This document shows positions 1 through 8,900 of a stretch of DNA of 19,850 nucleotides, piece after piece (the first letter of the stretch is position 1; the number at the start of each line of letters is the position of its first letter). Source of the DNA: Ardenticatenales bacterium (GTDB lineage Bacteria > Chloroflexota > Anaerolineae > Promineifilales > UBA4811); contig WSZX01000269.1 of NCBI GenBank assembly GCA_013139935.1, forward strand, positions 1 to 19,850. The letters are read 5' to 3'. The notes below the pieces were generated by a model. That model was given only the letters and a program-made list of their open reading frames with translations, was not told the DNA's origin and searched no databases. The translations under genes and the position numbers were made by a program.

Positions 1-2
1 AG

Positions 3-122
3 TTCAACGTCAAGATCGGCCGGCGAGGGGGCCAACACTTTCGCGCTGTCACTCACTATTGGATCACGCCCAGGTCAGTCGAAACTGCGCTGGAGGCGTT
101 TCGCGCGGTTATGCGGCCTTGA
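3..122 (+). CDS. Probable threonine aldolase, C-terminal fragment (cut by window start)
   Basis: An open frame runs from the first bases to a TGA at 120-122 and encodes 39 residues ending a longer protein. It contains the stretch FRAVTHYWIT followed by a helix-like VETALEAFRAVM. This resembles the C-terminus of low-specificity L-threonine aldolases, PLP enzymes of the beta-eliminating lyase superfamily that split threonine into glycine and acetaldehyde; in that family a VTH motif precedes a final alpha helix. Only the tail is visible, so no catalytic residue can be checked. The next gene, a tryptophanase, starts 52 nt downstream on the same strand and belongs to the same PLP superfamily, so co-transcription is plausible. 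The family call rests on a short segment and is an inference. Confidence 0.55.
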   Translation, partial: FNVKIGRRGGQHFRAVTHYWITPRSVETALEAFRAVMRP

Positions 123-174
123 CGGTAGCACCATTCCTTATCATGCCATCTTCTCAGCAACCCAGGAGCAACAG

Positions 175-1563
175 ATGCCTTCCTACCCAGACGAGCCATT
201 CCGCATCAAGGTCGTCGAACCTATCCGCCGTACCACCCGCGCCGAACGAGAGCAGATAATCAAGGCGGCCAGATACAACATCTTCAAGGTTCCCTCCAGC
301 GATGTGACTGTGGATCTGTTGACTGACAGCGGGACATCCGCCATGTCAGACAACCAGTGGGCAGGCATGATGCACGGCGACGAGGCGTACGCCTGTGCCC
401 GAAGCTATTACAGCCTTGAGGCGGCTGTCAGGGAGATATTCGGTTTTGGCCATTTTGTCCCCACCCACCAGGGGCGGGCGGCTGAGAACATCCTTTGTAC
501 GATGCTGATCAATGATGGTCAGCACGTGCCGAACAACATGCACTTTGACACCACCATGGCCAACGTCTCCGCCAGAGGTGGGATTCCTGTCAACCTGGTA
601 ATCGACGAGGGGATGGACCCAACAAGCCTGCATCCGTTCAAGGGGAACATGGACATCGGCAAACTGCGGACATTCATTCGCAAGGTGGGGGCCGCCAATG
701 TTCCATTTGGCTTGACCACGGTCACCAACAACGCCGGCGGCGGGCAGCCGGTGAGCATGGGCAACATCCGTGCCACCGCCGAGATCTACCACGAGTATGG
801 CATTCCCTTCTTTATCGATGCTTGCCGCTATGCGGAGAATTCCTATTTCATCAAGATGCGCGAGGAAGGTTATGCCGGCAAGACTCCTCTCGAAATAGCC
901 CAAGAGATGTTTGGTTATGCCGATGGCTGCACCATGAGCGCAAAAAAGGACGCCCTGGTCAATATCGGTGGTTTTCTGTGCCTGAATGATGACGGCCTGT
1001 TCCAACGGGCGCAACAAGAGCTCATTTTGCGAGAGGGATTCCCCACCTACGGTGGATTGGCCGGTCGGGATCTTGAAGCGATTGCGCTCGGGCTATGGGA
1101 GGGGCTGGAGGAGGCGTACCTTGCCTACCGCCTGGGACAGACCGCCTATCTGACCGGACGGTTGGTGGAGGCGGGCGTGCCCTGCGTCGTGCCGGCCGGG
1201 GGCCACGCCGTGTACATTGACGTCAAATCGTTCCTGCCCCACATACCCCAACCCCAATTCCCGGGTTGGGCGTTGTCGGTAGAGGCGTACATCGAGGGGG
1301 GCATCCGGTGTGTAGAGTTGGGCAGCGTTGCCTTTGCCACCAAGGACGATAATGGGCTGTGGACGTACCCGGAAATGGAAATGGTCCGGCTGGCCATCCC
1401 CCGCCGCGTATATACTCAGACCCACCTGGACTATGTGGTGGAAACTCTGACGGCGCTGCGTGACCGGAAGGATGCGATCGGCGGCTATCGCATGACGTAC
1501 GAGCCCCCTTTCCTGCGCCACTTTACGGCCGAGTTCGAACCGTTGAGGCCGGACGATGCCTGA
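175..1563 (+). CDS. tnaA: Tryptophanase (tryptophan indole-lyase)
   Basis: This 462-residue PLP enzyme is predicted to cleave L-tryptophan to indole, pyruvate and ammonia in the cytoplasm. The length fits the tryptophanase/tyrosine phenol-lyase family (about 455-475). Visible family features are the N-terminal EPFRIKVVEP and DLLTDSGT, Tyr72 in GDEAY, the THQGR loop (97-101), Asp215 and Arg218 for cofactor contacts, the Schiff-base lysine Lys258 in MSAKKDA, and the carboxylate-binding Arg405. Two positions separate the subfamilies. The arginine that binds the phenol ring in tyrosine phenol-lyase is Leu382 here, and the aromatic residue near the C-terminus is His449 (LRHFTA), as in tryptophanases. 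The ATG has an AGGAG ribosome site 8 nt upstream. There is no room for a TnaC-type leader between the preceding stop and this start. An AI-2E-family transporter follows after 20 nt instead of the usual tryptophan permease. Confidence 0.9.
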   Translation: MPSYPDEPFRIKVVEPIRRTTRAEREQIIKAARYNIFKVPSSDVTVDLLTDSGTSAMSDNQWAGMMHGDEAYACARSYYSLEAAVREIFGFGHFVPTHQGRAAENILCTMLINDGQHVPNNMHFDTTMANVSARGGIPVNLVIDEGMDPTSLHPFKGNMDIGKLRTFIRKVGAANVPFGLTTVTNNAGGGQPVSMGNIRATAEIYHEYGIPFFIDACRYAENSYFIKMREEGYAGKTPLEIAQEMFGYADGCTMSAKKDALVNIGGFLCLNDDGLFQRAQQELILREGFPTYGGLAGRDLEAIALGLWEGLEEAYLAYRLGQTAYLTGRLVEAGVPCVVPAGGHAVYIDVKSFLPHIPQPQFPGWALSVEAYIEGGIRCVELGSVAFATKDDNGLWTYPEMEMVRLAIPRRVYTQTHLDYVVETLTALRDRKDAIGGYRMTYEPPFLRHFTAEFEPLRPDDA

Positions 1564-1583
1564 TAGCTTTTAGGTCAGAAACT

Positions 1584-2870
1584 ATGGGTACACAATGGAG
1601 TTCAACCACAAAGTACGTCGTTGCCGTCGGGCTGGTGTTGGTCGGTGCCGTGGTGTTGTACATCAGCAGGCCCGTGCTGGGCATGGTAACGGCGGCCTTG
1701 ATCTTGGCTTTCCTTACCCACCCAGTGGTTCGCTTCCTGAACACCCGTCTGCGCTTTCCCCGCGGCCTGGCAGCGATCACGGCTTATCTCCTGCTCGGCC
1801 TGGTTCTCGCGTGGATCCCCATTATCATCACCCCCATCGCGGTTGATGCCGTGCGAGCAATCAAGGTTGATGCATTCGTTGATTGGCTCCAAACACAGGC
1901 GGGGGGCATGGAAGCCCGGCTGAGCAGCATCCGCACCATCCAGGCATTTGGCACCCGGCTATCGCTTGCCCCGATTGTGGACCCGATCCTGGACGCACTG
2001 GCTGGGACAACTCCGAGTGAACTCCCTTCCTTGGAGAGCTTGCTCGATTTGATTCCCACTGCCTTTGGCTCTGTGACCAGTGTGGCTGGGTTCCTGGCCA
2101 CGACCATCACGTCCGTCGCTTTTGCCATCTTTCTGACCTTGATAATCGCGGTTTATCTCTCGATCGACGCCGGCCGGTTCCATCAGGGGCTGGTTGATCT
2201 GGCGCCGGCAGCGTACCAGGAAGAATTCCGCGTTCTGCTGGACAAGATAGGACACGTCTGGTCTGCGTTCTTTCGCGGTCAGATCACCGTCAGCCTTATC
2301 CTGGCCCTCATCACGTGGCTCGGAGCAACAGCAGTTGGGCTACCCGGTGCGTTTATCCTCGGCCTCACCGCCGGCGTGCTTGCCCTCATCCCCAGCCTGG
2401 GACCGATTCTGGCGCTCATCCCGGCTGTTGTGGTGGCTCTGGTTCAGGGGACGACATCCCCCTACTTGATCAGTCTGAACATCAGCAACCTGACCTTTGC
2501 GGTTATCGTCCTTGGCCTCTACTTTCTCATCCAGCAACTGGAAGGCAATATCATCACGCCACGGATTGTGGGACAAGCCATTGACCTGCCGCCGGTAGTA
2601 GTGCTGCTGGGAGTGGTGATAGGAACCACCGTGGCTGGCCTGTACGGTGCGGTTCTGGCGGCGCCGACCGTCGCCACGGGTCGCGTGCTGGTCACCTATG
2701 CGTGGAACAAGATAGTCGATCGAGAGCCATTCTACCAGTTGACGCCAACAGCGCCCCAGCAGGTTCGCCCACCGGCGCGAACGGTTCGCTGGATCTACCT
2801 GCAAGTGCAGGAGCGGTATCCTCAGTTCTCCTCAATAGCCGGGGCATGGTCTGGCGACGAGGAGGAGTGA
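1584..2870 (+). CDS. AI-2E family transporter (PerM/TqsA-like membrane protein)
   Basis: This 428-residue integral membrane protein has about seven or eight hydrophobic segments. A pair of helices opens the protein (about 10-30 and 60-85), a soluble amphipathic region spans about 85-165, and a dense helix bundle runs from about 170 to 370. The C-terminal core carries the family hallmarks: a glycine/proline-rich ALIPSLGPILALIP helix, LEGNIITPRIVG, and a last membrane pair around VVIGTTVAGLYGAVLAAP. Members of this family (PF01594) are proposed exporters of autoinducer-2 or other small molecules, or Na+/H+ antiporters, so the substrate cannot be read from sequence. The gene starts 20 nt after tnaA and is probably co-transcribed with it. 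Export of indole or a related product is conceivable but is only a guess from context. Confidence 0.88.
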   Translation: MGTQWSSTTKYVVAVGLVLVGAVVLYISRPVLGMVTAALILAFLTHPVVRFLNTRLRFPRGLAAITAYLLLGLVLAWIPIIITPIAVDAVRAIKVDAFVDWLQTQAGGMEARLSSIRTIQAFGTRLSLAPIVDPILDALAGTTPSELPSLESLLDLIPTAFGSVTSVAGFLATTITSVAFAIFLTLIIAVYLSIDAGRFHQGLVDLAPAAYQEEFRVLLDKIGHVWSAFFRGQITVSLILALITWLGATAVGLPGAFILGLTAGVLALIPSLGPILALIPAVVVALVQGTTSPYLISLNISNLTFAVIVLGLYFLIQQLEGNIITPRIVGQAIDLPPVVVLLGVVIGTTVAGLYGAVLAAPTVATGRVLVTYAWNKIVDREPFYQLTPTAPQQVRPPARTVRWIYLQVQERYPQFSSIAGAWSGDEEE

Positions 2871-2914
2871 TCAGGCGGCTTTCTCCCTCCCCTGACTCTG
2901 CCGGCCGATGGTGT

Positions 2915-3520
2915 ATGAAGCTTCTGAATCTACCACGCTGGCTCTTTGAGTGGAGCTACTGGCGTGGCCGGACTCCCTGGGACACTAGCATCACCCCACC
3001 CGAGGTGGTAGAGTTTGCGGCCAACACTCGCCTCCCGCGAACGGTGGGAGGCGCTCCAACCGGCCGTGCACTCGACTTGGGCTGCGGAACCGGCACCAAT
3101 GCCATCACCCTGGCACGCCATGGCTGGACGGTGACAGGCGTCGATTTCTCCCCCAAGGCGATTCGCACCGCCCGTCGCAAGGCAGCTCAAGCCGACCTGG
3201 AGATCGATTTCCGCGTGGCGGATGTCTTGGATCTGCAGGGTATCGCCGGCCCGTATGATTTTGCGCTGGACATCGGCTGTCTGCACTCGCTGGAGCCGAC
3301 GAGCAGAGAGAGATACGCGGACCAACTGGCTGGCCTCTTGTGCACTGGCGGCCGCTACATGTTGTACGCTTGGGTTGACGGGACACGGCGCGGCAAGAAT
3401 CGAGGTATCAGCCAAGAAGAAGTGGCCACCCTCTTTGCCCCCGAATTCAAGCTGACGCAGACCGTCATCGGGGAAGACCGGGGCGCCCGATCTGCGTGGT
3501 ACTGGTTGACCCGAGCTTGA
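2915..3520 (+). CDS. Class I SAM-dependent methyltransferase
   Basis: This 201-residue cytoplasmic protein has a Rossmann-type methyltransferase fold. After an N-terminal WRGRTPWDTSITPPEV segment comes the SAM-binding motif I, LDLGCGTGTNA (about residues 53-63). Motif II follows, with the acidic residue in VTGVDFSPKAI, then a motif III-like VADVLDL and a motif IV-like FALDIGCLHSL. The substrate is unknown; relatives are annotated only as small-molecule methyltransferases. The frame is open further upstream, but the ATG at 2915 is preferred because the family-like sequence begins at once (KLLNLPRWLFEW) and an earlier start would overlap the transporter gene. No strong ribosome site is visible, so translational coupling to the upstream gene 45 nt away is possible. 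It converges with the DUF711 gene with only 7 nt between stops. Confidence 0.85.
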   Translation: MKLLNLPRWLFEWSYWRGRTPWDTSITPPEVVEFAANTRLPRTVGGAPTGRALDLGCGTGTNAITLARHGWTVTGVDFSPKAIRTARRKAAQADLEIDFRVADVLDLQGIAGPYDFALDIGCLHSLEPTSRERYADQLAGLLCTGGRYMLYAWVDGTRRGKNRGISQEEVATLFAPEFKLTQTVIGEDRGARSAWYWLTRA

Positions 3521-3522
3521 GC

Positions 3523-3536
3523 CCTCGCTAGCGAGG
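3523..3536. terminator. Palindrome between convergent stops
   Basis: The 14-bp perfect palindrome CCTCGCTAGCGAGG lies across the junction between the methyltransferase stop and the TAG stop of the convergent DUF711 gene, and it includes that stop codon. As RNA it could form a 5-bp stem with a CTAG loop on either strand. No T-tract follows, so a terminator role is only a guess based on its place between convergent genes. Confidence 0.25.
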
Positions 3537-4718
3537 AGACAGCACGATCCGGTCCCGCCCGGACAACAGTCCGGCCGCTCCAACTCGTTTGGTTTCCATC
3601 ACGCCGCTGCCGGCGAAATAGGAAAAGTCGAAAGCCACCGGGTCGCCCGCCGCCAACCCAGGTAGCGGCATCAGCCGCGCGGTCAGCGGTTTGTCCAGGC
3701 GAACTGCCAGCGCTGCCACATCGAGCAAGATGCCGGTCAACTCTTCCTGGGCCACATCCCCGGGCAAGGGCACAACGTCCAGTCCTGTTCCACAGACTGC
3801 CGAGTAGAGCAGTAGGTCGCCAATCGTCAAGATTCCCTCGGCCGCACGACGGGCCAGGGTCATATCCTCCAGCACCGGCAACATGAGCCCCGAAAACCCA
3901 CAGCTTGGGAAGCGGGACCGGTCGATGCACTCTGCGATCAGGGCGGCGGCAAACAGGGTTCCATGCCCTCCGACCGCCGTTATACCCATGGCCTCCAGCG
4001 CAGCCCCCACGCTACGTGCCTCTTCAGGGAAGGGCGCCAGACTGAAATCGATCCCGCCGAAATCAAATCCGTGCCGGGAGGCCAACTCACTGGCTACCAT
4101 GACCAACGTTGCCGCCTCCCGCTCAATCGCGCTCACCAGTCGAGCCTGTGCTTCTGGCAGGTCTCGAGCCGGCCGAATCGCTTCCACTGCCAGATCGGCG
4201 GCTTCGGTGGCAATGGAGAAACAGACTGGGCCACTGGCTTTTCCACAGTACGCGACGGGGAAAAAAGGGCTGCCGGGCGGGCAATTGGCGGTGGCGGCGA
4301 AAAAGAGATTGGCAAAGCCATCCGGCCGGAGCACAGCCAGCTCCCGAATCAAGGCAGCGATCTGCGCCGCCCGGCCCGTGTCGATTCTGCTGTCCGTGTC
4401 CGCGACCTCTGCGCTGGCAAAAACCATCTCGTGGGTGGCAAGGATCGTCACCAATTGGTTGAGGTGGGCGCCGTCATCATCCAGCCGAACCGGACCGAGG
4501 GCCAGGTAATCTATCCCGCTGTCCTGGCACCAGGTGACCAGTTCGATCAATTGGCCCGGCGTCTTGAGCCAGTCAGGGAACGGCGTCGTAGCCAGGCGAA
4601 CGGTCTGCGGCGCATGGCCAATCTCGGCAAAGGCAGACCGGGCATCGCGGGCCGCAAGGGCCAGTGCCTCCAACGGCCGGGAAGGGTCAACGAAGAAAGT
4701 GACTGATCGGATCTCCAT
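3528..4718 (-). CDS. DUF711 / UPF0210 family protein
   Basis: This 396-residue cytoplasmic protein has the conserved architecture of the DUF711 family (PF05167, also named PFL family protein), whose biochemical role is not established. Visible family stretches in order are the N-terminal MEIRSVTFFV, the mid-protein SPFFPVAY and FGGIDFSLAPFPE, then CGFSGLMLPVLED, the very conserved YSAVCGTGLDVVPLPGD, and DVAALAVRLDKPLTARLMP with PGLAAGDPVAFDF near the C-terminus. The start is set at the ATG at 4718, where the family sequence begins and a GGAG lies about 10 nt upstream. The frame stays open 20 codons further, but that extension has no family-like sequence. It is a lone gene facing away from the VOC gene's upstream region and converging on the methyltransferase. 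No partner gene suggests a function. Confidence 0.88.
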   Translation of the reverse strand: MEIRSVTFFVDPSRPLEALALAARDARSAFAEIGHAPQTVRLATTPFPDWLKTPGQLIELVTWCQDSGIDYLALGPVRLDDDGAHLNQLVTILATHEMVFASAEVADTDSRIDTGRAAQIAALIRELAVLRPDGFANLFFAATANCPPGSPFFPVAYCGKASGPVCFSIATEAADLAVEAIRPARDLPEAQARLVSAIEREAATLVMVASELASRHGFDFGGIDFSLAPFPEEARSVGAALEAMGITAVGGHGTLFAAALIAECIDRSRFPSCGFSGLMLPVLEDMTLARRAAEGILTIGDLLLYSAVCGTGLDVVPLPGDVAQEELTGILLDVAALAVRLDKPLTARLMPLPGLAAGDPVAFDFSYFAGSGVMETKRVGAAGLLSGRDRIVLSPR

Positions 4719-5033
4719 CGGCTTGGCTCTCCAGTAACTACCGGCGTTCACCCGCTGCCTGCGATTCTCCACGAGCAACTCTATGAGTAAGGTCCTGCCG
4801 GGCTATGATCCATCCGGGTCTACACGCTTGAAAAACAGCTTCTGGTTGGTCTCCGTTACCTCGGCTGCTCGCTTGAACTCATAGTGCACCCCGTGGCGCT
4901 CGACGAGCCGCCGACCGGTGCTCTGTGTCCCTTCTGATCAACGATTTCCCGGTTGAGTTGGTCACCCGTCGCTTTCCAGAGATTGCTCTGCTGCTACCGC
5001 AGAGCGATAGCAAGGAAGCGCGATGTCCTCGGC
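4719..5033. other. Intergenic stretch with possible gene remnant
   Basis: These 315 nt separate two minus-strand genes and hold no convincing intact gene. On the minus strand a frame open from 4937 to a TAG at 4803-4805 encodes 44 residues whose end (VERHGVHYEFKRAAEV then TETNQKLFFKRVD) looks protein-like but has no good start codon. On the plus strand a GTG-initiated frame from about 4924 reads SLLINDFPVELVTRRFPEI before losing sense. Neither could be assigned to a family. Decay of an old gene, possibly with frameshifts, would explain the protein-like short pieces; chance is equally possible. Confidence 0.25.
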
Positions 5034-5429
5034 CTATGTGTTCTCAAACAACCTCCAGGTGACCGGGTCAAGGAAGCGTTGGATCTCCACCAGATAGCCG
5101 TCTGGATCGTGAGCGAAACAGTGATAGATGTGGTAGGTCGCGTTGACAGTCGGCGGCCGTTCAAATCGGATGCCCCGCTCCTGGAGCCGCCCGTACCAGG
5201 CGTCCACCTCTGGTGTGACCAGCGTCAAGATGACGTTGCCGGTCGCGACGACCGCTTCGGGACGTTCGCAGAAGCCAAGGTATGCGTCGCCCACCACGCG
5301 ATAGATTCGGCAATTCCCTTGATCAACCGCCAGCGGGAGTTCCAGCAACTCCTCGTAGAAATTCGCCGTGGCCTCTAGATCTTTGACCATGAGAAAGGTA
5401 ATCTGTTGGTGTATGGGCAATCTCTCCAC
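5034..5429 (-). CDS. VOC (glyoxalase/bleomycin-resistance) family protein
   Basis: This 131-residue protein forms one vicinal-oxygen-chelate domain made of two beta-alpha-beta-beta-beta modules. The first module has ITFLMVKDLEATANFYEELL, the second LTLVTPEVDAWYGRLQERGI followed by HCFAHDPDGYLVEIQRF. The DPDGYLVEIQ end carries the usual C-terminal glutamate metal ligand, and His7 near the N-terminus is a candidate first ligand. The family includes glyoxalase I, dioxygenases and antibiotic-binding proteins, and the substrate cannot be named. Translation probably starts at a GTG (5429) with GGAG six nucleotides upstream; no in-frame ATG would keep the first strand. It is divergent from smc across a 538-nt spacer. 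Confidence 0.87.
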   Translation of the reverse strand: MERLPIHQQITFLMVKDLEATANFYEELLELPLAVDQGNCRIYRVVGDAYLGFCERPEAVVATGNVILTLVTPEVDAWYGRLQERGIRFERPPTVNATYHIYHCFAHDPDGYLVEIQRFLDPVTWRLFENT

Positions 5430-5746
5430 TGCTCACTCCACAGCATCTACGGCCGCAGGCCCGGATGAGGTGCCGGTTGTTCAATTCCTGGACGCTGGCC
5501 GGGCAATGCGGGGGAATGCGGAATTGGGGTGGTCGCACCAGAGCCCGGAACGGGTTGGAGACAAAGGATCGGGCCGCGACGGCCACTGTTGGTTCGCAGA
5601 TTATCAAGGCGGATGGTCGGCGGCGATGGGAAAGCAGTTTGGTTCTGCATGGGGCTCTTGTTCTCCCCGTTCAGTCTGTCAGCGCTGCCCAGATCGACAG
5701 ATCCGGATTGTACCACGGGCCCGGTCGGTCTCCAAACCCTACCTCC
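5430..5746. other. Noncoding spacer upstream of the smc-side repeat
   Basis: About 317 nt lie between the VOC start and the repeat element upstream of smc. Overlapping open frames exist on both strands, but none has family-like sequence, consistent codon use or a ribosome site. No RNA gene, clear promoter or terminator was recognised. The minus-strand promoter of the VOC gene should lie in the part nearest 5430 but could not be identified. Confidence 0.4.
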
Positions 5747-5924
5747 GATGTTCAGACAAGAGATCGGACAATTGTCACATTCTGCCTACTAGCAGCCCTA
5801 AAAAGGGCAAGCAGGGGGTGTGTGCAGGGCGCTTCGCGCCCTGCACACACCCCCCAATCGCTTGACACGGTCGCGAGAACAGGTCGTGTCCGAACTAATG
5901 TCAGAAGCCCAGCTACCTCCATTG
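5747..5924. repeat. Palindromic 178-bp repeat element, copy 1 (upstream of smc)
   Basis: This stretch matches 15162-15339 over its full 178 nt without a gap, with about 22 mismatches counted by eye. Its centre is a perfect hairpin: a 19-bp stem (5814-5832 with 5836-5854) closed by a TTC loop, with stem strand GGGGGTGTGTGCAGGGCGC. Near both ends are inverted 20-nt arms (5751-5770 and 5887-5906) built from two octamers related to TTCGGACA and its complement; here the outer octamers have drifted. No T-tract follows the hairpin, so it is not a classical terminator. The right end merges into the smc promoter. It could be a miniature inverted-repeat element or a structured regulatory region. Confidence 0.85.
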
Positions 5925-5950
5925 ACACCCCTTTCCGATGCCGCTATACT
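5922..5950 (+). promoter_or_regulatory. sigma70-type promoter of smc
   Basis: A consensus -35 box TTGACA (5922-5927) and a -10 box TATACT (5945-5950) are separated by exactly 17 nt. The predicted start lies near 5957, giving a leader of only about ten nucleotides that contains the GGGGAG ribosome site of smc. The -35 box starts 15 nt after the right arm of the repeat element. Confidence 0.75.
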
Positions 5951-5967
5951 CTTGCCCGGGGAGAACA

Positions 5968-8900
5968 ATGTTACTGAAAGCACTGGAACTCCAAGGCTAC
6001 AAGACGTTTGCCAGTCGAACCGAGTTCGTTTTCGAGCCCGGGATCACAGCCATCGTCGGCCCTAATGGTAGCGGCAAGAGCAACATTGCGGACGCACTTC
6101 GCTGGGTTCTCGGCGAGCAGAGTTACCGTCTTCTGCGCGGCAAAAAGACCGATGACATGATCTTTGGCGGCAGCCAGAAGCGGGCTAGGGCGGGCATGGC
6201 GCAGGTCACCATCGTGTTGGACAACAGCGATGGACACCTGCCGATCGAGTTCAGCGAGGTGGCGATCAGTCGCCGCGCCTATCGCTCTGGCGAGAACGAG
6301 TACCTGCTCAACGGTAGCCGTGTCCGGCTCCGCGATATCAACGATCTTCTGGGCGCCAGCGGCTTGGGCCGCCGAACCTACAATGTCATCGGGCAAGGGA
6401 TGGTGGACGCTGCTCTGTCGCTGCGAGCTGATGAACGGCGGGCGCTGTTCGAGGAGGCTGCCGGCATCGCCCTCTACAAGGAGCGGCAGCAAGATGCGCT
6501 AGGCAAGCTGGCAGCCACCGAGCGCAACCTGGAGCGGGTGCATGACATCGTGGGTGAGATCCGCCCGCGCTTGCGCAAGTTGGAGCGACAGGCAGAGCGC
6601 TCCCGCGAGTTTGAGCAGATTCGCGCCGATCTGGACAACCTGCTCTATCTCTGGTATGGATACTGCTGGGATGTCGCCAAGCGTCAGCTAAGAAAAGCAC
6701 GGAGAGAATCCCATGAGCGGGCCACAGCGCTGGCAGCGATGGAGGCCGAACAAGCCGATCTGGGAACACGTCTCCAGACGCTCCGCCAAAAGGCGAGTCA
6801 ACTCCGAGCCCGCCTTGGCGACCAGCAACATAGCTCTAGCCAGCTTCAACAGCAGGCGGAAGATATCAAGCGGAACCTGGCGGTGCATACGGAGCGGCTC
6901 CGCCTCTTGGATCGACAACGAGAGGAACTGGAAGCCGAGCTTGGTTCCCTGTCGGTTCAGCGACATCGTGCGGCGGAGGGGCTGGCCGAGGCAGAGCAAG
7001 CTCTGGCATCCTCCGAGTCCCGTTGGCAGGAGCAGGAAGCGGCCGTTGGCGAGGCACGGGCAGCGCTCAATGCGCGGCAGATTCAGATATCACGATTGCA
7101 TGACCAGGAGCACAAAGCCCGGATAGCCCAGATCAGACTCGAGTCCAGCCTGGAAGCGCTGAAAAACCGCCGCGCCGAACTTGCCATCGAGCGGCCGGAA
7201 CTGCTGGCCAAACAAGCAGCGATCCAGGAAACAGTGGCGCAGGAAGTGGCGACCCTGGCTGATGCAGAGGATGAATTGGACTCTCAGCAAGGAGTGCTGG
7301 CCAAGATCGAGACAGAACTGGAAGATCTGGAGCAGCAACGCATTACCCTGACCGCATCCCGCAAACAGGCACTGGCGGAATTGGAGCCTCTGAACGCCGA
7401 TTTTCGGCGAGCACAGACCAGGTTGGCGGAATCGGAGGCCCAGAGCCAGATGCTGGCCGATCTTCGGGCGAGCGGGTCGGGTCATGACGTGGCTGCGAGA
7501 GGAATCATGTCCGCACCCGACCGACCAGGGGGTATCATCGCCCCGGTCGCCCAACTGCTGCGGGTCCCGGCTGAGCTGGAGGAAGCGATTGCAGCGGTGC
7601 TCGGTGCCCAGTTGAGCGCCCTTGCAGTGACCGATTGGAATGCAGCTCAACAGGCGATAGCCCACGAGGCAGGCAGAGGCGGCCGGCTGAACCTGGTACC
7701 GCTGAAAGAGTTGCGCACCCCGCAGCCCATCACATCCCCGGACGATCCCGACGCCGTGGGGGTCGGGGCGGAACTGGTGGGTTGCGACCCGGCCTATCAG
7801 CCCGTGGTCGACCTGCTGCTCGGGAGAGCACTGCTGGTGCGCAGCCGGGAGGCCGCCCGCCGGTTGGTCTCGATGCTTCCCGAGGGAAGCTGTGCCGTCA
7901 CACTGGACGGGCTGGTGTTTGCCCATGATGGCCGCATAGTGCGATCCTCCCGTGAGACAGGTGGCTTGCTGGCCCAGGAGCGAGTACGACGCGTTCTGCC
8001 CGAACAGGTCAAGGCTGCGCGGGGCGCGCTAGAGGCGGTCGATGCGACACTGACATCCAGACGGGACGATCTCGATGAGCTCAATGCCGATCTGGAGCGC
8101 CTTGATGCCCGGGCCAGCCGACTGCGTGAACAACAGCAGGCCGCTCGTCGAGAATGGGAAGAAGCCACTCTGCGGGTTGACCGGCTGACTCAAAGCATCA
8201 ACTGGCATCGCACTCAGAAACAGAGACTCGATCGAGAGGCAGAAGAGCAGGCCCTTGAACTGGCCTCCTCGGAACAACAGCAGCGACAATCAAACGAGCA
8301 GCAAGCCACGACGGGCTACGCCCTTGAGCAGATCCAAGCACAACTGGCCGCACTCCCGGCCGATGGAATGCTGAGCAGGCTGTCTGAGCAGGAGCGAGAG
8401 CTGGCTCAAATGGAGGGATTTCGTCAGAATCAGCAGGTGCTGGTGGAGGTCCATCGCCAGTCACTGGGGCAACTCGAATCGCAACAGACGGCCCGTGAAA
8501 GGCGTATTCGGGAGATTGATCAAGACCGGGAAGAACTGGCGCAGCAGATGAACGATGAACGCCGGCTGGACCTTGCTCTCTCGGAACAGATTGCCGACCA
8601 TAGCGAGCAGACTGCGCCGGTCGAAAAGCGTCTGGCGGAGGTCGAGACGGAATCGCAGGATATTCTCACGGTTGACGACCAGCACAGGCGCCAGGTGCGC
8701 AGTGCGGAAAGGGCGCAAGACCTTGCCCAGTTGACGCTTGACCAACGGAACGCTGAGCTGGAGCGTCTGCGCGCCAGTATCTCCGACGAGCTGGGGTTGG
8801 TCCACCTGCCACTGGATGGTGATATCCGTGGTCAGTCGCCACTGCCGCTGGGAGAGGTGGTAGGGCAGCTTCCCACAGTCAAAAAGTTGCCGACTGGCCT

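Noticed and set aside
123..174. TnaC-like leader peptide upstream of tryptophanase
   Set aside because: Only 52 nt separate the preceding stop from tnaA, and no short Trp-containing ORF with Rho-type spacing is present.
346..1017. Minus-strand open frame of 223 codons inside tnaA
   Set aside because: The plus-strand frame is an unmistakable tryptophanase with conserved active-site residues; the opposite frame has no recognisable motif.
175..1563. Tyrosine phenol-lyase instead of tryptophanase
   Set aside because: The phenol-binding arginine is Leu382 and the late aromatic position is His449, both tryptophanase-like.
2702..2914. Upstream in-frame extension of the methyltransferase
   Set aside because: It overlaps the transporter gene and its translation has no methyltransferase-like sequence before KLLNLPRW.
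5368..5865. Plus-strand open frame of 165 codons between VOC and smc
   Set aside because: It runs through the VOC N-terminus and into the palindromic element, with no ribosome site or family-like sequence.
5747..5924. CRISPR array or insertion sequence
   Set aside because: There are only two distant copies, no regularly spaced direct repeats, and no transposase open frame in or beside the element.
7090..7926. Minus-strand open frame of 278 codons inside smc
   Set aside because: Its translation is low in domain-like sequence and lies opposite the coiled-coil/hinge region of a clear SMC protein.
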